In this document: positions 57,047 through 64,000 of the stretch, one piece after another | Layout: every line of letters begins with the position of its first letter | Position numbering within the stretch: the stretch's first letter is position 1 | Program-made: the position numbers and the translations under genes | Notes under the pieces: generated by a model | What the model saw: only the letters and a program-made list of their open reading frames with translations | What the model was told of the DNA's origin: nothing | The model's database searches: none | Assembly (NCBI RefSeq): GCF_003667545.1 | Contig: NZ_RCUV01000007.1 | Location: 124,001-188,000 of the forward strand | Direction of reading: 5' to 3' | DNA: 64,000 nucleotides | Origin: Mycetocola manganoxydans | GTDB taxonomy: Bacteria > Actinomycetota > Actinomycetes > Actinomycetales > Microbacteriaceae

Positions 57047-57609
57047 TCGTCGAGGTGGTCGACGCCGGGCATCCAACTCACCCCGGGAACGCCCCAGCCC
57101 ATCTTCTTCGTGATCTTGTGGACGAGCTTGCGTTCGTGCCGAGCCAGACGGTCGACGTAGAGGTAGCCGTCAAGGTGGTCGTATTCGTGCTGGAGAATAC
57201 GTGCCCGCCAGCCGTCGACTCGCAACTCGACGGGGTTCTGCTCCAGATCGACGCCGGTGATGATCGCTTCGTCGGCTCGCCGCAACGGGAATCGCTCGCC
57301 GGGGAACGAGAGGCAGCCTTCCGACTCGAGTTCTTCGTCGGGGTCGCCGGCGGGCGGGGGAGTGATCCACAGCTCCGGATTGATGACGACACCGCGCCAG
57401 GGCCCATGCTCGTCCGTGTCGTATCCGTAAACGAAGATCCGGAGCGGGACGCCGACCTGCGGTGCCGCGAGGCCGACGCCGGGAGCGGCATCCATCGTTT
57501 CGAACATGTCCGACACCAGCTGGCGAAGCGAGTCATCGAACACCGTCACCGGCTCTGCAGGGGAGTGGAGAACCGGGTCGCCGGAGATGCGAATGGGAAG
57601 AATAGACAT
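57043..57609 (-). CDS. def: Peptide deformylase
   Basis: A 188-residue metalloenzyme removing formyl groups from nascent proteins. All three motifs are present: GVGLAAPQ (45-51), EGCLSFPG with metal-binding Cys99, and QHEYDHLDG with His141, Glu142 and His145. TAGGCT lies 6 nt before the ATG and mirrors the same arrangement of the divergent transporter gene 42 bp away. Confidence 0.96.
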   Translation of the reverse strand: MSILPIRISGDPVLHSPAEPVTVFDDSLRQLVSDMFETMDAAPGVGLAAPQVGVPLRIFVYGYDTDEHGPWRGVVINPELWITPPPAGDPDEELESEGCLSFPGERFPLRRADEAIITGVDLEQNPVELRVDGWRARILQHEYDHLDGYLYVDRLARHERKLVHKITKKMGWGVPGVSWMPGVDHLDD

Positions 57610-57651
57610 TCGTTGAGCCTAACCAAGACACGCCCGTTGTAGGCTCGCTTC

Positions 57652-58596
57652 GTGATGTTTGCGAGCAACGACTTTACCGACCTGACGGCTGAGTTCGTTC
57701 GCAACCCCACCCAGCTGATCGGCATCCCGCTGGCGATCGTCGGTGCCGTGTTCTTGTCACTGGGCGCGCAGTTCCAGCATCGTGGAGTCACCAAGGTCGA
57801 GGCCAACAGCGGCGTCGACGCACGGACGGGCCTCAACGTGGGCCAGCTGAAGCAGCTCCTTGCGCGCCCGTCGTGGGTTCTCGGCACTCTCATGCTCGGG
57901 TTCGCGATCGCTTTCCAGCTCACAGCCCTCGTGTGGTCACCGCTGATCATCGTGCAGCCGCTCGGCGCCATCGCGCTTGTGATCACCGCCATACTCAATG
58001 CCAGGATCAACAAGGTCGACCTCAACCGGGCATCCGTCATCGCCATTTCGGCGTGTGTGGGCGGTGTGGCGCTGTTCGTGACCGTCGCCGCCCTGGTGGC
58101 AGGGGAGAAGCCGGTCACCCGAGCCGACCTGATCACCGTCCTCATCATGCTTGCGATCGTGCTCGTGCTGTTCGCGCTGGGTTTCGTGTTCTTCCGCAAG
58201 CGGTCACGCGCGCTCTTCTACATCCTCGCCGCCGGCATCATCTATGGATTTGTCGCCACCCTGGCGAAGGTTGTGATCAACCGGATCGTCAACCAGAACT
58301 TCGACTGGCTCACCGTGCTGTGCGTCGTTGCCCTGCTCGCGGCCACCGGTATCGGAGCGTACTTCGTGCAGACGGCGTATTCGTCGGGGCCGCCGGACCT
58401 CGTCATCGCGGGCCTCACGGTCGTCGACCCGATGGTCGCCGTCGCGATCGGCATCGTCGTGCTCGACGAGGCCAGCAACGCCCCGCTCTGGGCGATGATC
58501 GGTTTCGTCGTCGCCGGGGCGATCGCCGTCTGGGGTGTCTTCCAGCTCGCGAGGCACCACCCGCAGGCCCAGAACCACGCGCAAGCATCGGGCTGA
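57652..58596 (+). CDS. DMT superfamily transporter (EamA/NIPA-like)
   Basis: A 314-residue membrane protein with nine to ten helices. FLSLGAQFQHRGVTKVEA near the start and GPPDLVIAGLTVVDPMVAVAIGI in the last third suggest the DMT family with resemblance to NIPA-type magnesium transporters. The substrate is unknown. GTG at 57652 is 6 nt after TAGGCT; ATG 57655 is an alternative. Confidence 0.82.
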   Translation: MMFASNDFTDLTAEFVRNPTQLIGIPLAIVGAVFLSLGAQFQHRGVTKVEANSGVDARTGLNVGQLKQLLARPSWVLGTLMLGFAIAFQLTALVWSPLIIVQPLGAIALVITAILNARINKVDLNRASVIAISACVGGVALFVTVAALVAGEKPVTRADLITVLIMLAIVLVLFALGFVFFRKRSRALFYILAAGIIYGFVATLAKVVINRIVNQNFDWLTVLCVVALLAATGIGAYFVQTAYSSGPPDLVIAGLTVVDPMVAVAIGIVVLDEASNAPLWAMIGFVVAGAIAVWGVFQLARHHPQAQNHAQASG

Positions 58597-58623
58597 CCGG
58601 TCCCACGGGTCAGTCATCAGGTT

Positions 58624-58648
58624 TAGTGGCCGCCGTTTGCGGCCGCTA
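58624..58648. other. Hairpin in the 263-bp gap upstream of the GT4 gene
   Basis: TAGTGGCCGC and GCGGCCGCTA around CGTTT, 28 nt after the transporter stop; probably a terminator. Further on, TAGAAT at 58769-58774 is a good -10 for the glycosyltransferase, giving it an 85-nt leader with GGAGG at 58843-58847. Confidence 0.5.
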
Positions 58649-58859
58649 CAGAGATGACGAAGTCGACCGCGTGAAATCGACAACCGCTTCCGACAGCGGT
58701 CAGCGGAAGGCTGTCTCAACTGCTGCGGCACGCGTGCCGGGTTCCCGCGAGGGAAGGTGGGGGCCGGTTAGAATAAACCGACCGATCCCGGGAGGCCAAA
58801 CGCCGAGGGATGTGGCTGGTAGCTCGAGTACCGGCCGATGACGGAGGAAAACCCCCATC

Positions 58860-60122
58860 TTGCCTGACGCACTGAATCCGACCGACAACGGTTCGACCAG
58901 TTCCGCATCCGACGGAAAACGCCCTTTGCGGATCATCATCGGCGCTGACACCTTCTCGCCGGATGTGAATGGCGCGGCGCGATTTGCCGAACGGCTCGCA
59001 GCGGGCATGGTCGGTCGGGGCCACGAGGTCCACGTCGTCGCCCCAGCTCCTTCGCGCAAACGCGGCACCTGGACGGAGACCCACGAGGGTCAGCAGATGA
59101 CGGTGCACCGGCTGAGGAGCTGGCGCTGGTATCCACACGACTGGCTGCGTTTCGCGTTGCCGTGGACCATCAACCGGAACTCCGCCCGCATCATCGACGC
59201 GGTGAAGCCGGATGTGATCCACTCGCAGTCGTACCTCAATGTCGGCCGCGGGCTCTCGAACGAAGCCGCCAAGCGTGGCATCCGGATCATCGCCACCAAC
59301 CACCTCATGCCGGAGAACGCCCTCGAGTTCACGCTCATGCCTGACCGCTTCCGGGAAAGGCTCGTTCGATGGGCCTGGAAGCTCGCCCGCGGCAACCTCA
59401 GCCTCGCTGAAGCGGTCACCACGCCGACGCGTCGTGCAGCCGACTTCCTCGAGAAGTACACAGGTCTCACCGGCGTGCACGCGATTTCGTGCGGCATTGA
59501 CGCCCACATGTACACGCCGAGTTTCGAGCCGCGTACCGAAAACCGGATCATCTTCGTCGGGCGGGTCACCGGTGAGAAGCAGATCGACGTGCTCATCAAG
59601 GCTTTTGCGACGCTCGACCCGGCACTTGACGCGAAACTCGAGATCGTCGGGGGAGGCGACCAGAAGCGCAACCTCGAGAACCTCGCCGCCGAGCTCGGGC
59701 TCGGGGAACGGGTGATTTTCACCGGCTATGTCAGCGACGAGGACCTGCGTGCCGCGTACACTCGCGCGACCGTGCTCGCAATGCCGTCGATCGCGGAGTT
59801 GCAGAGCATCGTGACCATGGAGGCGATGGCATCCGCTCTTCCTGTCGTGGCAGCGAACGCGATGGCGCTCCCACACCTCGTGCACGACGACGAGAACGGG
59901 TACCTTTTCGAGCCGGGCAATGTCGAGGAACTCGCGGCGCGGCTCACCGACGTGCTCACCGCTTCGCCGGAGAAGATCACGGCGATGAAAAAAGAGTCTC
60001 TGCGCATGATCAAAGCGCACGATATCCAGCGCACACTCTCGACGTTTGAGAGCATGTATCGTGGGGAATCGGTGACCGACCCCGTCACCGAATCGATTCC
60101 CATTCAGGTGTCCGACGACTAG
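58860..60122 (+). CDS. GT4 family glycosyltransferase (PimB/mannosyltransferase-like)
   Basis: A 420-residue GT-B enzyme. DTFSPDVNGAARFAERLAAGM opens the acceptor domain, FVGRVTGEKQIDVLIKAF the nucleotide-sugar domain, and ELQSIVTME fits the EX7E motif near residue 320. Similar actinobacterial enzymes transfer mannose to phosphatidylinositol or glycolipids, but donor and acceptor are not assured. TTG 58860 is the only early start codon, 12 nt after GGAGG; a later start would cut into the first beta strand. Confidence 0.85.
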   Translation: MPDALNPTDNGSTSSASDGKRPLRIIIGADTFSPDVNGAARFAERLAAGMVGRGHEVHVVAPAPSRKRGTWTETHEGQQMTVHRLRSWRWYPHDWLRFALPWTINRNSARIIDAVKPDVIHSQSYLNVGRGLSNEAAKRGIRIIATNHLMPENALEFTLMPDRFRERLVRWAWKLARGNLSLAEAVTTPTRRAADFLEKYTGLTGVHAISCGIDAHMYTPSFEPRTENRIIFVGRVTGEKQIDVLIKAFATLDPALDAKLEIVGGGDQKRNLENLAAELGLGERVIFTGYVSDEDLRAAYTRATVLAMPSIAELQSIVTMEAMASALPVVAANAMALPHLVHDDENGYLFEPGNVEELAARLTDVLTASPEKITAMKKESLRMIKAHDIQRTLSTFESMYRGESVTDPVTESIPIQVSDD

Positions 60123-60131
60123 ACACCACCG

Positions 60132-60205
60132 GGGGCGGTAGCTCAGCTGGTTAGAGCAGCGGACTCATAATCCGTCGGTCACGGGTTCAAGTCCCGTCCG
60201 CCCTA
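60132..60205 (+). tRNA. tRNA with CAT anticodon, probably tRNA-Ile2
   Basis: Cloverleaf: acceptor GGGGCGG/CCGCCCT (G1-U72), D stem GCTC/GAGC, anticodon loop CTCATAA, T stem ACGGG/CCCGT, discriminator A. The GAGCAG entry, CGGTC variable loop and TTCAAGT T loop are more like known tRNA-Ile2 (C34 later changed to lysidine by TilS) than elongator tRNA-Met, but the assignment is not certain. Its 3' half serves as an integration site. Confidence 0.9.
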
Positions 60206-60207
60206 CA
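60163..60207. repeat. attL-like site, 45-bp direct repeat inside tRNA
   Basis: Begins ACTCATAATCC at the anticodon loop and ends CCGCCCTACA just past the tRNA. Repeated exactly at 62641-62685. Exact duplication of a tRNA 3' end marks the borders of a site-specific integration. Confidence 0.92.
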
Positions 60208-60244
60208 TATAAACACTGGGAAGCAGGACTACGCCAGAAGCCCG

Positions 60245-60270
60245 CTGCCCCCTATTCTGCCCCCTATGGT
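60245..60270. repeat. Left-end pair of CTGCCCCCTAT motifs
   Basis: CTGCCCCCTAT at 60245-60255 and again at 60257-60267, followed by GGT. A very similar pair is at the right end (62514-62539). The rest of 60208-60573 holds no gene I can support; a 20-codon GTG frame at 60494-60556 is too short to call. Confidence 0.7.
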
Positions 60271-60573
60271 GGCTTCTATCCGATCCACGAAGTATCTATT
60301 CTTCTCTCCGACCGTGTGTACATAGTTGGCGAGCGTGAACCCCACTCACGTGCTGGCCATCTCCGGCGCGGGCGGGCATGAGTTCTGGAACGCGTTCCGT
60401 TCGTTGGCGATTCGAACATTGTCGAAGCCGGAAACTGTGGGACACGCTCGCCCGTGAGGCACACCGGCACACGCTGCCTGTCACAATGAGCCTGTGGCTA
60501 ATCGTTTCAAGGCGATGAATAGCGCTGAGGCATTGCGCACCACTCCGTCGAGCTGAAACTTGGGAAAGTAAAG

Positions 60574-61683
60574 ATGGCTGATATCCCGAAGAAGACACCC
60601 CTAGATTCAGAGCTTGAGGCTGCACGTCGGTCCATACATACCGATGGCTATCCGATGAGCATCGGCGAACTCACGAATCTTTACCGGGATGGCGAACTAG
60701 TCATCAGTCCACCGTTTCAGCGACTCTTTCGTTGGGATGATTCCCAGAAGTCTCGCCTGATCGAGAGCATACTAATCGGAATACCACTGCCGTCGATTTT
60801 CGTCGTGCAAGATGAGGCTGGTAAATGGGAACTCGTTGATGGCTTGCAGCGAGTGAGTACTCTTCTGCAGCTACAGGGCATGCTGGACCCCAAGGAGTTC
60901 CCTTCGCTCGTATTGACGGAGACAAAGTACCTGCCGTCGCTGGAGGGCGCAGTATGGGAGTCGGATACGCAGCCTTCCCTTACCTCAGTTCAAAGACTCG
61001 ATATCAAGCGCGCGAAGATTGACCTGAAGATTGTGCAGAGAGGGTCCGATCCCAAGACGAAGTTTGATCTGTTCCAACGTCTGAATTCCTTCGGGTCCAA
61101 ACTTTCGAATCAAGAGATACGGAATGCTCAGTTGGTGGGCGTGAACCCGAGTTTCGTCGCATGGCTGAACGAGATCGCCAACCGCGAATCGTTTGTGTCC
61201 CTTCTTCGGTTACCCGAGGCCGATAAGGCCAAGAAGTACGACGAGGAACTCGCACTTCGATTCCTTTTCCTGCACTCAAAATCAAACGACGAAATACTTA
61301 GCATCCGCAGTTTCCAAGATGAACTAGAGGAATTCTCGGTGGGCTTGGCATCAAGCTTCTCGGATGACGTCAAGCACCGTCTGGACGAAGTATTCGGGAA
61401 GACGTTCGACCGGCTGCAGGCTGCCGACGAGGATGTTCTCCGGCGGTGGGACGCTGCGAAAAACAGGTTCACGGGCGGCTTCCTGAATACCTCCTTTGAG
61501 GCACTCGCTGTGGGGCTTGGCTATCTCATCACGGAGGGCTCGTGGTCTCGCCAAGATTTGCGGGCGGCCGCGATCGAGTTTTGGAACGAGCCCGAAATGA
61601 CCGGACAGTTCGCCACGGGAAAGTCCACAGAGGCCCGCTTACGGTTGATGGTGCCTAAAGGGCGGAAGATCCTCAGCTCCTAA
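60574..61683 (+). CDS. DUF262 domain protein (GmrS/ParB-like fold), island gene 1
   Basis: A 369-residue soluble protein. PPFQRLFRWD (residues 46-55) and VDGLQRVSTLLQL (88-100) are the two signature motifs of DUF262, an NTPase/nuclease-related fold found in GmrSD type IV restriction and other defence systems; LFQRLNSFGSKLSNQEIRNA (166-185) is the third. The DUF1524 HNH nuclease domain seen in many DUF262 proteins is absent. Codon use is more AT-rich than the backbone. GGAAAG sits 6 nt before the ATG. The stop overlaps the next ATG (TAATG). Confidence 0.87.
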   Translation: MADIPKKTPLDSELEAARRSIHTDGYPMSIGELTNLYRDGELVISPPFQRLFRWDDSQKSRLIESILIGIPLPSIFVVQDEAGKWELVDGLQRVSTLLQLQGMLDPKEFPSLVLTETKYLPSLEGAVWESDTQPSLTSVQRLDIKRAKIDLKIVQRGSDPKTKFDLFQRLNSFGSKLSNQEIRNAQLVGVNPSFVAWLNEIANRESFVSLLRLPEADKAKKYDEELALRFLFLHSKSNDEILSIRSFQDELEEFSVGLASSFSDDVKHRLDEVFGKTFDRLQAADEDVLRRWDAAKNRFTGGFLNTSFEALAVGLGYLITEGSWSRQDLRAAAIEFWNEPEMTGQFATGKSTEARLRLMVPKGRKILSS

Positions 61684-62333
61684 TGGTGAAAATTCGAACC
61701 CTCGAGGCGTTGGAAGATGCGATCTCCGACGAGATAGCGTGGCGGAAGCGAGAACTTACTACCGCTCGAAAACTCGTGCAGCAATCGTCGGGCTCCACCC
61801 AGACCGCCAATCTGAGGTCTGGGGTCCTCATCCTGTACGCGCACTGGGAGGGCTGGGTCAAGAACGTTGCTCGTCTATATATTCGGTACGCCAATACCCA
61901 GAGCGCCACTTATGCTCAGCTCAGCTCTGCGTTCCTAGGCAATGCACTAAAAGTAAAGATTTCCTCCATCGAGAAGGCATCGACACCAGCAATACATAAT
62001 GAGTTCGCCTTGTTTCTGATGGAGGGCCTTTCGGGCAAGGCTCGTCTTTCCGAGGATCTCGTCCAGACTCAAAGCAATCTCTCATCGGCGGTCTTGTCTA
62101 ATGTCGTGGAGCGCCTCGGTCTACCGCGACGAACGGAATATGCCACGCGAGCGAACATGATTGACCAAGAGCTAGTGAACAGGAGGAACTCCATTGCTCA
62201 TGGGCAGTTCTTGGAACTTAACGCCAACGATTTTCTAGCCCTTCATGAGGACGTGCTCGCGCTGCTGCAACTCTTCACCGACGACGTACGGAATGCCGCC
62301 TCCACCAGTTCGTACCTGAAAGATTCGGTCTAG
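61683..62333 (+). CDS. HEPN-like protein (MAE_28990/MAE_18760 type), island gene 2
   Basis: A 216-residue helical protein. Residues 167-174 read RRNSIAHG: Arg168-x4-His173 fits the Rx4-6H catalytic motif of HEPN ribonucleases. An earlier conserved-looking block is LRSGVLILYAHWEGWVKNVARLYI (44-68, cited by ends), which fits the HEPN subfamily named after MAE_28990, as I recall it. Translationally coupled to the DUF262 gene. Likely an RNase effector, with the DUF262 protein as sensor or regulator; this is inference. Confidence 0.78.
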   Translation: MVKIRTLEALEDAISDEIAWRKRELTTARKLVQQSSGSTQTANLRSGVLILYAHWEGWVKNVARLYIRYANTQSATYAQLSSAFLGNALKVKISSIEKASTPAIHNEFALFLMEGLSGKARLSEDLVQTQSNLSSAVLSNVVERLGLPRRTEYATRANMIDQELVNRRNSIAHGQFLELNANDFLALHEDVLALLQLFTDDVRNAASTSSYLKDSV

Positions 62334-62469
62334 CGAGTTCCTGCGGTTCAAGATCCGGACCTCATCGGCCCCGCACCCTCATTTGCTGCATCGCTAACCG
62401 GCTGCAGGTCTCGCTGGGAAGGTTCATTCGATGATCTAAAGGAACACTGACCCGAACTGAACAGAAGAT

Positions 62470-62513
62470 GCTCCCCCTGCCCGGCGTTTGCGCCGTGGCG
62501 GGGGGAGCTTTTT
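62470..62513 (+). terminator. Rho-independent terminator of the island operon
   Basis: GCTCCCCC (62470-62477) pairs with GGGGGAGC (62501-62508) enclosing CGGCG/CGCCG, followed by TTTTT. It ends the two-gene transcript 137 nt after the HEPN stop. Confidence 0.9.
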
Positions 62514-62539
62514 CTGTCCCCCTATCTGCCCCCTATGGT
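62514..62539. repeat. Right-end pair of CCCCCTAT motifs
   Basis: CTGTCCCCCTAT then CTGCCCCCTATGGT, in the same orientation as the left-end pair and with the same spacing to within 1 bp. Fits arm-type recombinase sites or duplicated ends. The remaining bases to 62640 show nothing else. Confidence 0.7.
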
Positions 62540-62640
62540 TCTAATAACCTCCAACATAGAGCCACAGTTTGATCCTGAACTTCCGCATGTTTCCGCCGAT
62601 CTGCCACACGAGCCACACCCACCAACAGGCACAACGGTAA

Positions 62641-62685
62641 ACTCATAATCCGTCGGTCACGGGTTCAAGTCCCGTCCGCCCTACA
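62641..62685. repeat. attR-like site, exact copy of the tRNA 3' half
   Basis: 45 bp identical to 60163-60207. There is no D arm or 5' acceptor strand before it, so it is not a functional tRNA gene. A weak hairpin (ATCCCAC/GTGGGAT, 62702-62717) downstream may be the tRNA's former terminator displaced by the insertion. Confidence 0.92.
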
Positions 62686-62766
62686 ATACGAGCCTGACCA
62701 AATCCCACGAGTGGGATACTTCAGCTCACTCCTCGTCGAGCGATTTCTGCCGACTCTCCGCGTCGA

Positions 62767-63074
62767 GTGCTTCGTGCCCTGGCCGTGTCCGGGGAACTCC
62801 CGCTCCACTTCAGCCGCCTCCGAATGCCTCTCGCTTTGCTAGTTGGGTTTCGCACGGAGGCCTCCGTGGGCGCCTGGCTCGCGGTCGCAGGAATTCTGAT
62901 CCTGTTCACGTTGGCTCTGACCTGGCTGGCGGTGGTGGCCGGTCTTTCCGCCAGAACCGTCGACGGCTCGAGCGCCTTCAGTTACCCGCTGATCTTCTTG
63001 CCGTTCGTCAGCTCGGCGTTCGTGCCATCGCGTACGTCTGGGCCGTCGCGATGTACCGTCGCAAGCTCAGCTAA
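62767..63074 (+). pseudogene. Remnant of an ABC-2 type transporter permease
   Basis: The translated frame from about 62830 reads LVGFRTEASVGAWLAVAG and then LTLALTWLAVVAGLSARTVDGSSAFSYPLIFLPFVSSAFVP (cited by ends), the C-terminal core of ABC-2 drug-efflux permeases. After that the frame is lost, but another frame at 63024-63074 reads AIAYVWAVAMYRRKLS and a stop, the expected C-terminus of the same family. An internal deletion with frameshift, plus loss of the N-terminal half, explains this. No partner ATPase remains nearby. Confidence 0.75.
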
Positions 63075-63191
63075 CTGTCGCAGACCTGACGACCGCTCGG
63101 GGTCCGTCCACCACGATGGCAACCACGACGGCGAGGCTCCACCGGGAGTACGATCCGGGTGAAGCACTCCGCGTTCGCTGGAAGGAACCCG

Positions 63192-63791
63192 ATGAGACAA
63201 CTTCGATATTCGATCAACGTCACGCTCGACGGATGCTGCCACCACGAGGCAGGAGTGGCTCCGGACGAGGAGTCGATGCGCTTCTGGACCGCAGGGATGG
63301 AACGAGCTGATGCGCTGCTGTTCGGCCGGGTGACCTACGAGATGATGGAATCGGCGTGGCGAAAGCCCCTCACCGGTGTATGGCCCGAGTGGATGAATGA
63401 GTGGGAGATACCGTTCGCCGAGGCCATAGACCGGAAGAAAAAGTACGTCGTGTCGAGCACACTCGAGCGGGTCGACTGGAATGCGGAGTTGGTGCGCGGC
63501 GACCTCAAAAGGTCGGTGCAGCGGCTCAAGCAGGAATCAGGCGAAGGCGGCCTGTCGGTCGGTGGGGTGACACTTCCCCTCGCGTTGGCGGATCTGGGTC
63601 TGATTGACGAATACGAATTCGTCGTTCAGCCGGTCCTTGCGGGACACGGGCCGACGCTGTTCGCCGGTCTGAGCGAGCCAATCGAATTGGCGCTCGTGGA
63701 CCGGCATGAGTTCCGGTCCGGCGCGGTCGCCATGCGATATCGAGATGATCGCCGCAAAGTTCGCGTTCTCGCCGGGGGATCGATACTGTGA
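63192..63791 (+). CDS. Dihydrofolate reductase/RibD C-terminal fold protein
   Basis: A 199-residue protein of the RibD_C family: MRQLRYSINVTLDGCCHH, ALLFGRVTYEMMESAW, YVVSSTLERVDWNAELV and SVGGVTLPLALADLGLIDEYEFVVQPVLAGHGPTLF (cited by ends) follow the typical order. These actinobacterial proteins are putative reductases of unknown substrate. AAGGA precedes the ATG at 63192; the longer frame to 63159 has no site. Confidence 0.9.
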   Translation: MRQLRYSINVTLDGCCHHEAGVAPDEESMRFWTAGMERADALLFGRVTYEMMESAWRKPLTGVWPEWMNEWEIPFAEAIDRKKKYVVSSTLERVDWNAELVRGDLKRSVQRLKQESGEGGLSVGGVTLPLALADLGLIDEYEFVVQPVLAGHGPTLFAGLSEPIELALVDRHEFRSGAVAMRYRDDRRKVRVLAGGSIL

Positions 63792-63818
63792 GGCTTCTCA
63801 CACACCAAAGGAGCCGAT

Positions 63819-64000
63819 ATGTCAGCTGAAGTGAACACCACTTTTCACACACCCGCGGATGTAACGTCGGTTGCCTCGGCGATTCAACGCGTGATTGCCG
63901 ACAACAAACACATGCTTCTCGGGAACTCCGCCGACGGCAGCCAGATCGATTTCTTGACTCGGAAGACGATGTTGAACTGGGAACTCAAGGGGAGCGCAGT
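63819..64000 (+). CDS. Hypothetical protein, cut by the window end
   Basis: The first 60 codons after a strong AAAGGAG (63807-63813): MSAEVNTTFHTPADVTSVAS, then IQRVIADNKHMLLGNSADGS and FLTRKTMLNWELKGSA. Soluble and without signal peptide so far. I do not recognise the family. It may be cotranscribed with the preceding gene, 27 nt upstream. Confidence 0.7.
   Translation, partial: MSAEVNTTFHTPADVTSVASAIQRVIADNKHMLLGNSADGSQIDFLTRKTMLNWELKGSA

Noticed and set aside
60494-60556. 20-codon frame starting GTG before the DUF262 gene
   Set aside because: No ribosome binding site, no amino-acid bias and no junction with the next gene; may be chance.
60208-62640. Search for an integrase or recombinase gene in the island
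   Set aside because: Both strands read through; no frame shows tyrosine (RxxHxR...Y) or serine recombinase motifs, and the only two real genes are the DUF262 and HEPN genes.
62641-62685. A second CAT tRNA gene
   Set aside because: Only the anticodon loop to 3' end is present; the 5' acceptor strand and D arm are missing, so it is an attachment-site duplicate.

Overview
The window is a GC-rich, gene-dense actinobacterial chromosome segment. Gene order (proA-nadD-rsfS, leuS-comEA-comEC-holA-rpsT-lepA-hemW-hrcA-dnaJ-rsmE-phoH-ybeY-era, leuA-recO-uppS, dusB-dgt-dnaG), long actinobacterial LeuA and UppS forms, an F420-type Ddn-like protein, frequent GTG/TTG starts and many apparently leaderless genes point to the Actinomycetota, most likely the family Microbacteriaceae. 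Genus cannot be decided from the sequence alone. Nearly all of the window is ordinary host backbone with housekeeping functions.

Layout. 1-2.8 kb: the end of proA, a small membrane protein, NAD synthesis (nadD), a membrane-anchored disordered protein, rsfS and tRNA-Ala. 3-13.3 kb: a mixed metabolic and DNA-repair block (DUF4303-like protein, YchJ-like, FMN reductase, TRIC channel, alcohol dehydrogenase, GH3, FUSC exporter, divergent AlkZ-like glycosylase and SRAP protein, App1 phosphatase, DedA). 13.3-20.6 kb: an M56 peptidase and BlaI repressor pair divergent from a complete cytochrome bd operon cydABDC. Three near-identical 17-bp palindromes lie between them, so BlaI probably controls both sides. 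20.6-34.8 kb: Ddn-like oxidoreductase, pabB, leuS, DNA uptake genes, holA, rpsT, lepA, hemW. 34.9-42.2 kb: a CIRCE-controlled hrcA-dnaJ cluster running into rsmE, HIT, phoH, ybeY, a CNNM-type protein and era. 42.3-46.4 kb: a histidine kinase, response regulator and FtsX-type ABC transporter module. 46.4-57.6 kb: leuA behind a leucine-rich leader peptide with attenuator, recO, uppS, a FrnE-type thioredoxin-fold protein, ybaK, dusB, dgt, dnaG, an orphan ABC ATPase, tRNA-Asn and def. 57.6-60.1 kb: a DMT-type transporter and a GT4 glycosyltransferase.

The accessory part is at 60.1-62.7 kb. A CAT-anticodon tRNA (probably Ile2) is followed by a roughly 2.5 kb segment ending in an exact 45-bp copy of the tRNA 3' half, the signature of site-specific integration. 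Inside lie only two translationally coupled genes: a DUF262 protein with the DGxQR motif and a HEPN protein with an Rx4H motif. No integrase is present, and matching CCCCCTAT motif pairs sit near both ends. This is the best candidate for an undescribed, compact, possibly anti-phage module. To its right are the remnant of an ABC-2 permease, a RibD/DHFR-fold protein and the start of an unknown gene.

Two small palindromic repeat families (five 50-bp elements with TCGGTCC/GGGACCGA-type ends, and two 60-bp elements) occupy the two longest intergenic gaps of the backbone. A recurring arrangement of a -10-like hexamer exactly 6 nt before the start codon marks at least 15 genes as probably leaderless.
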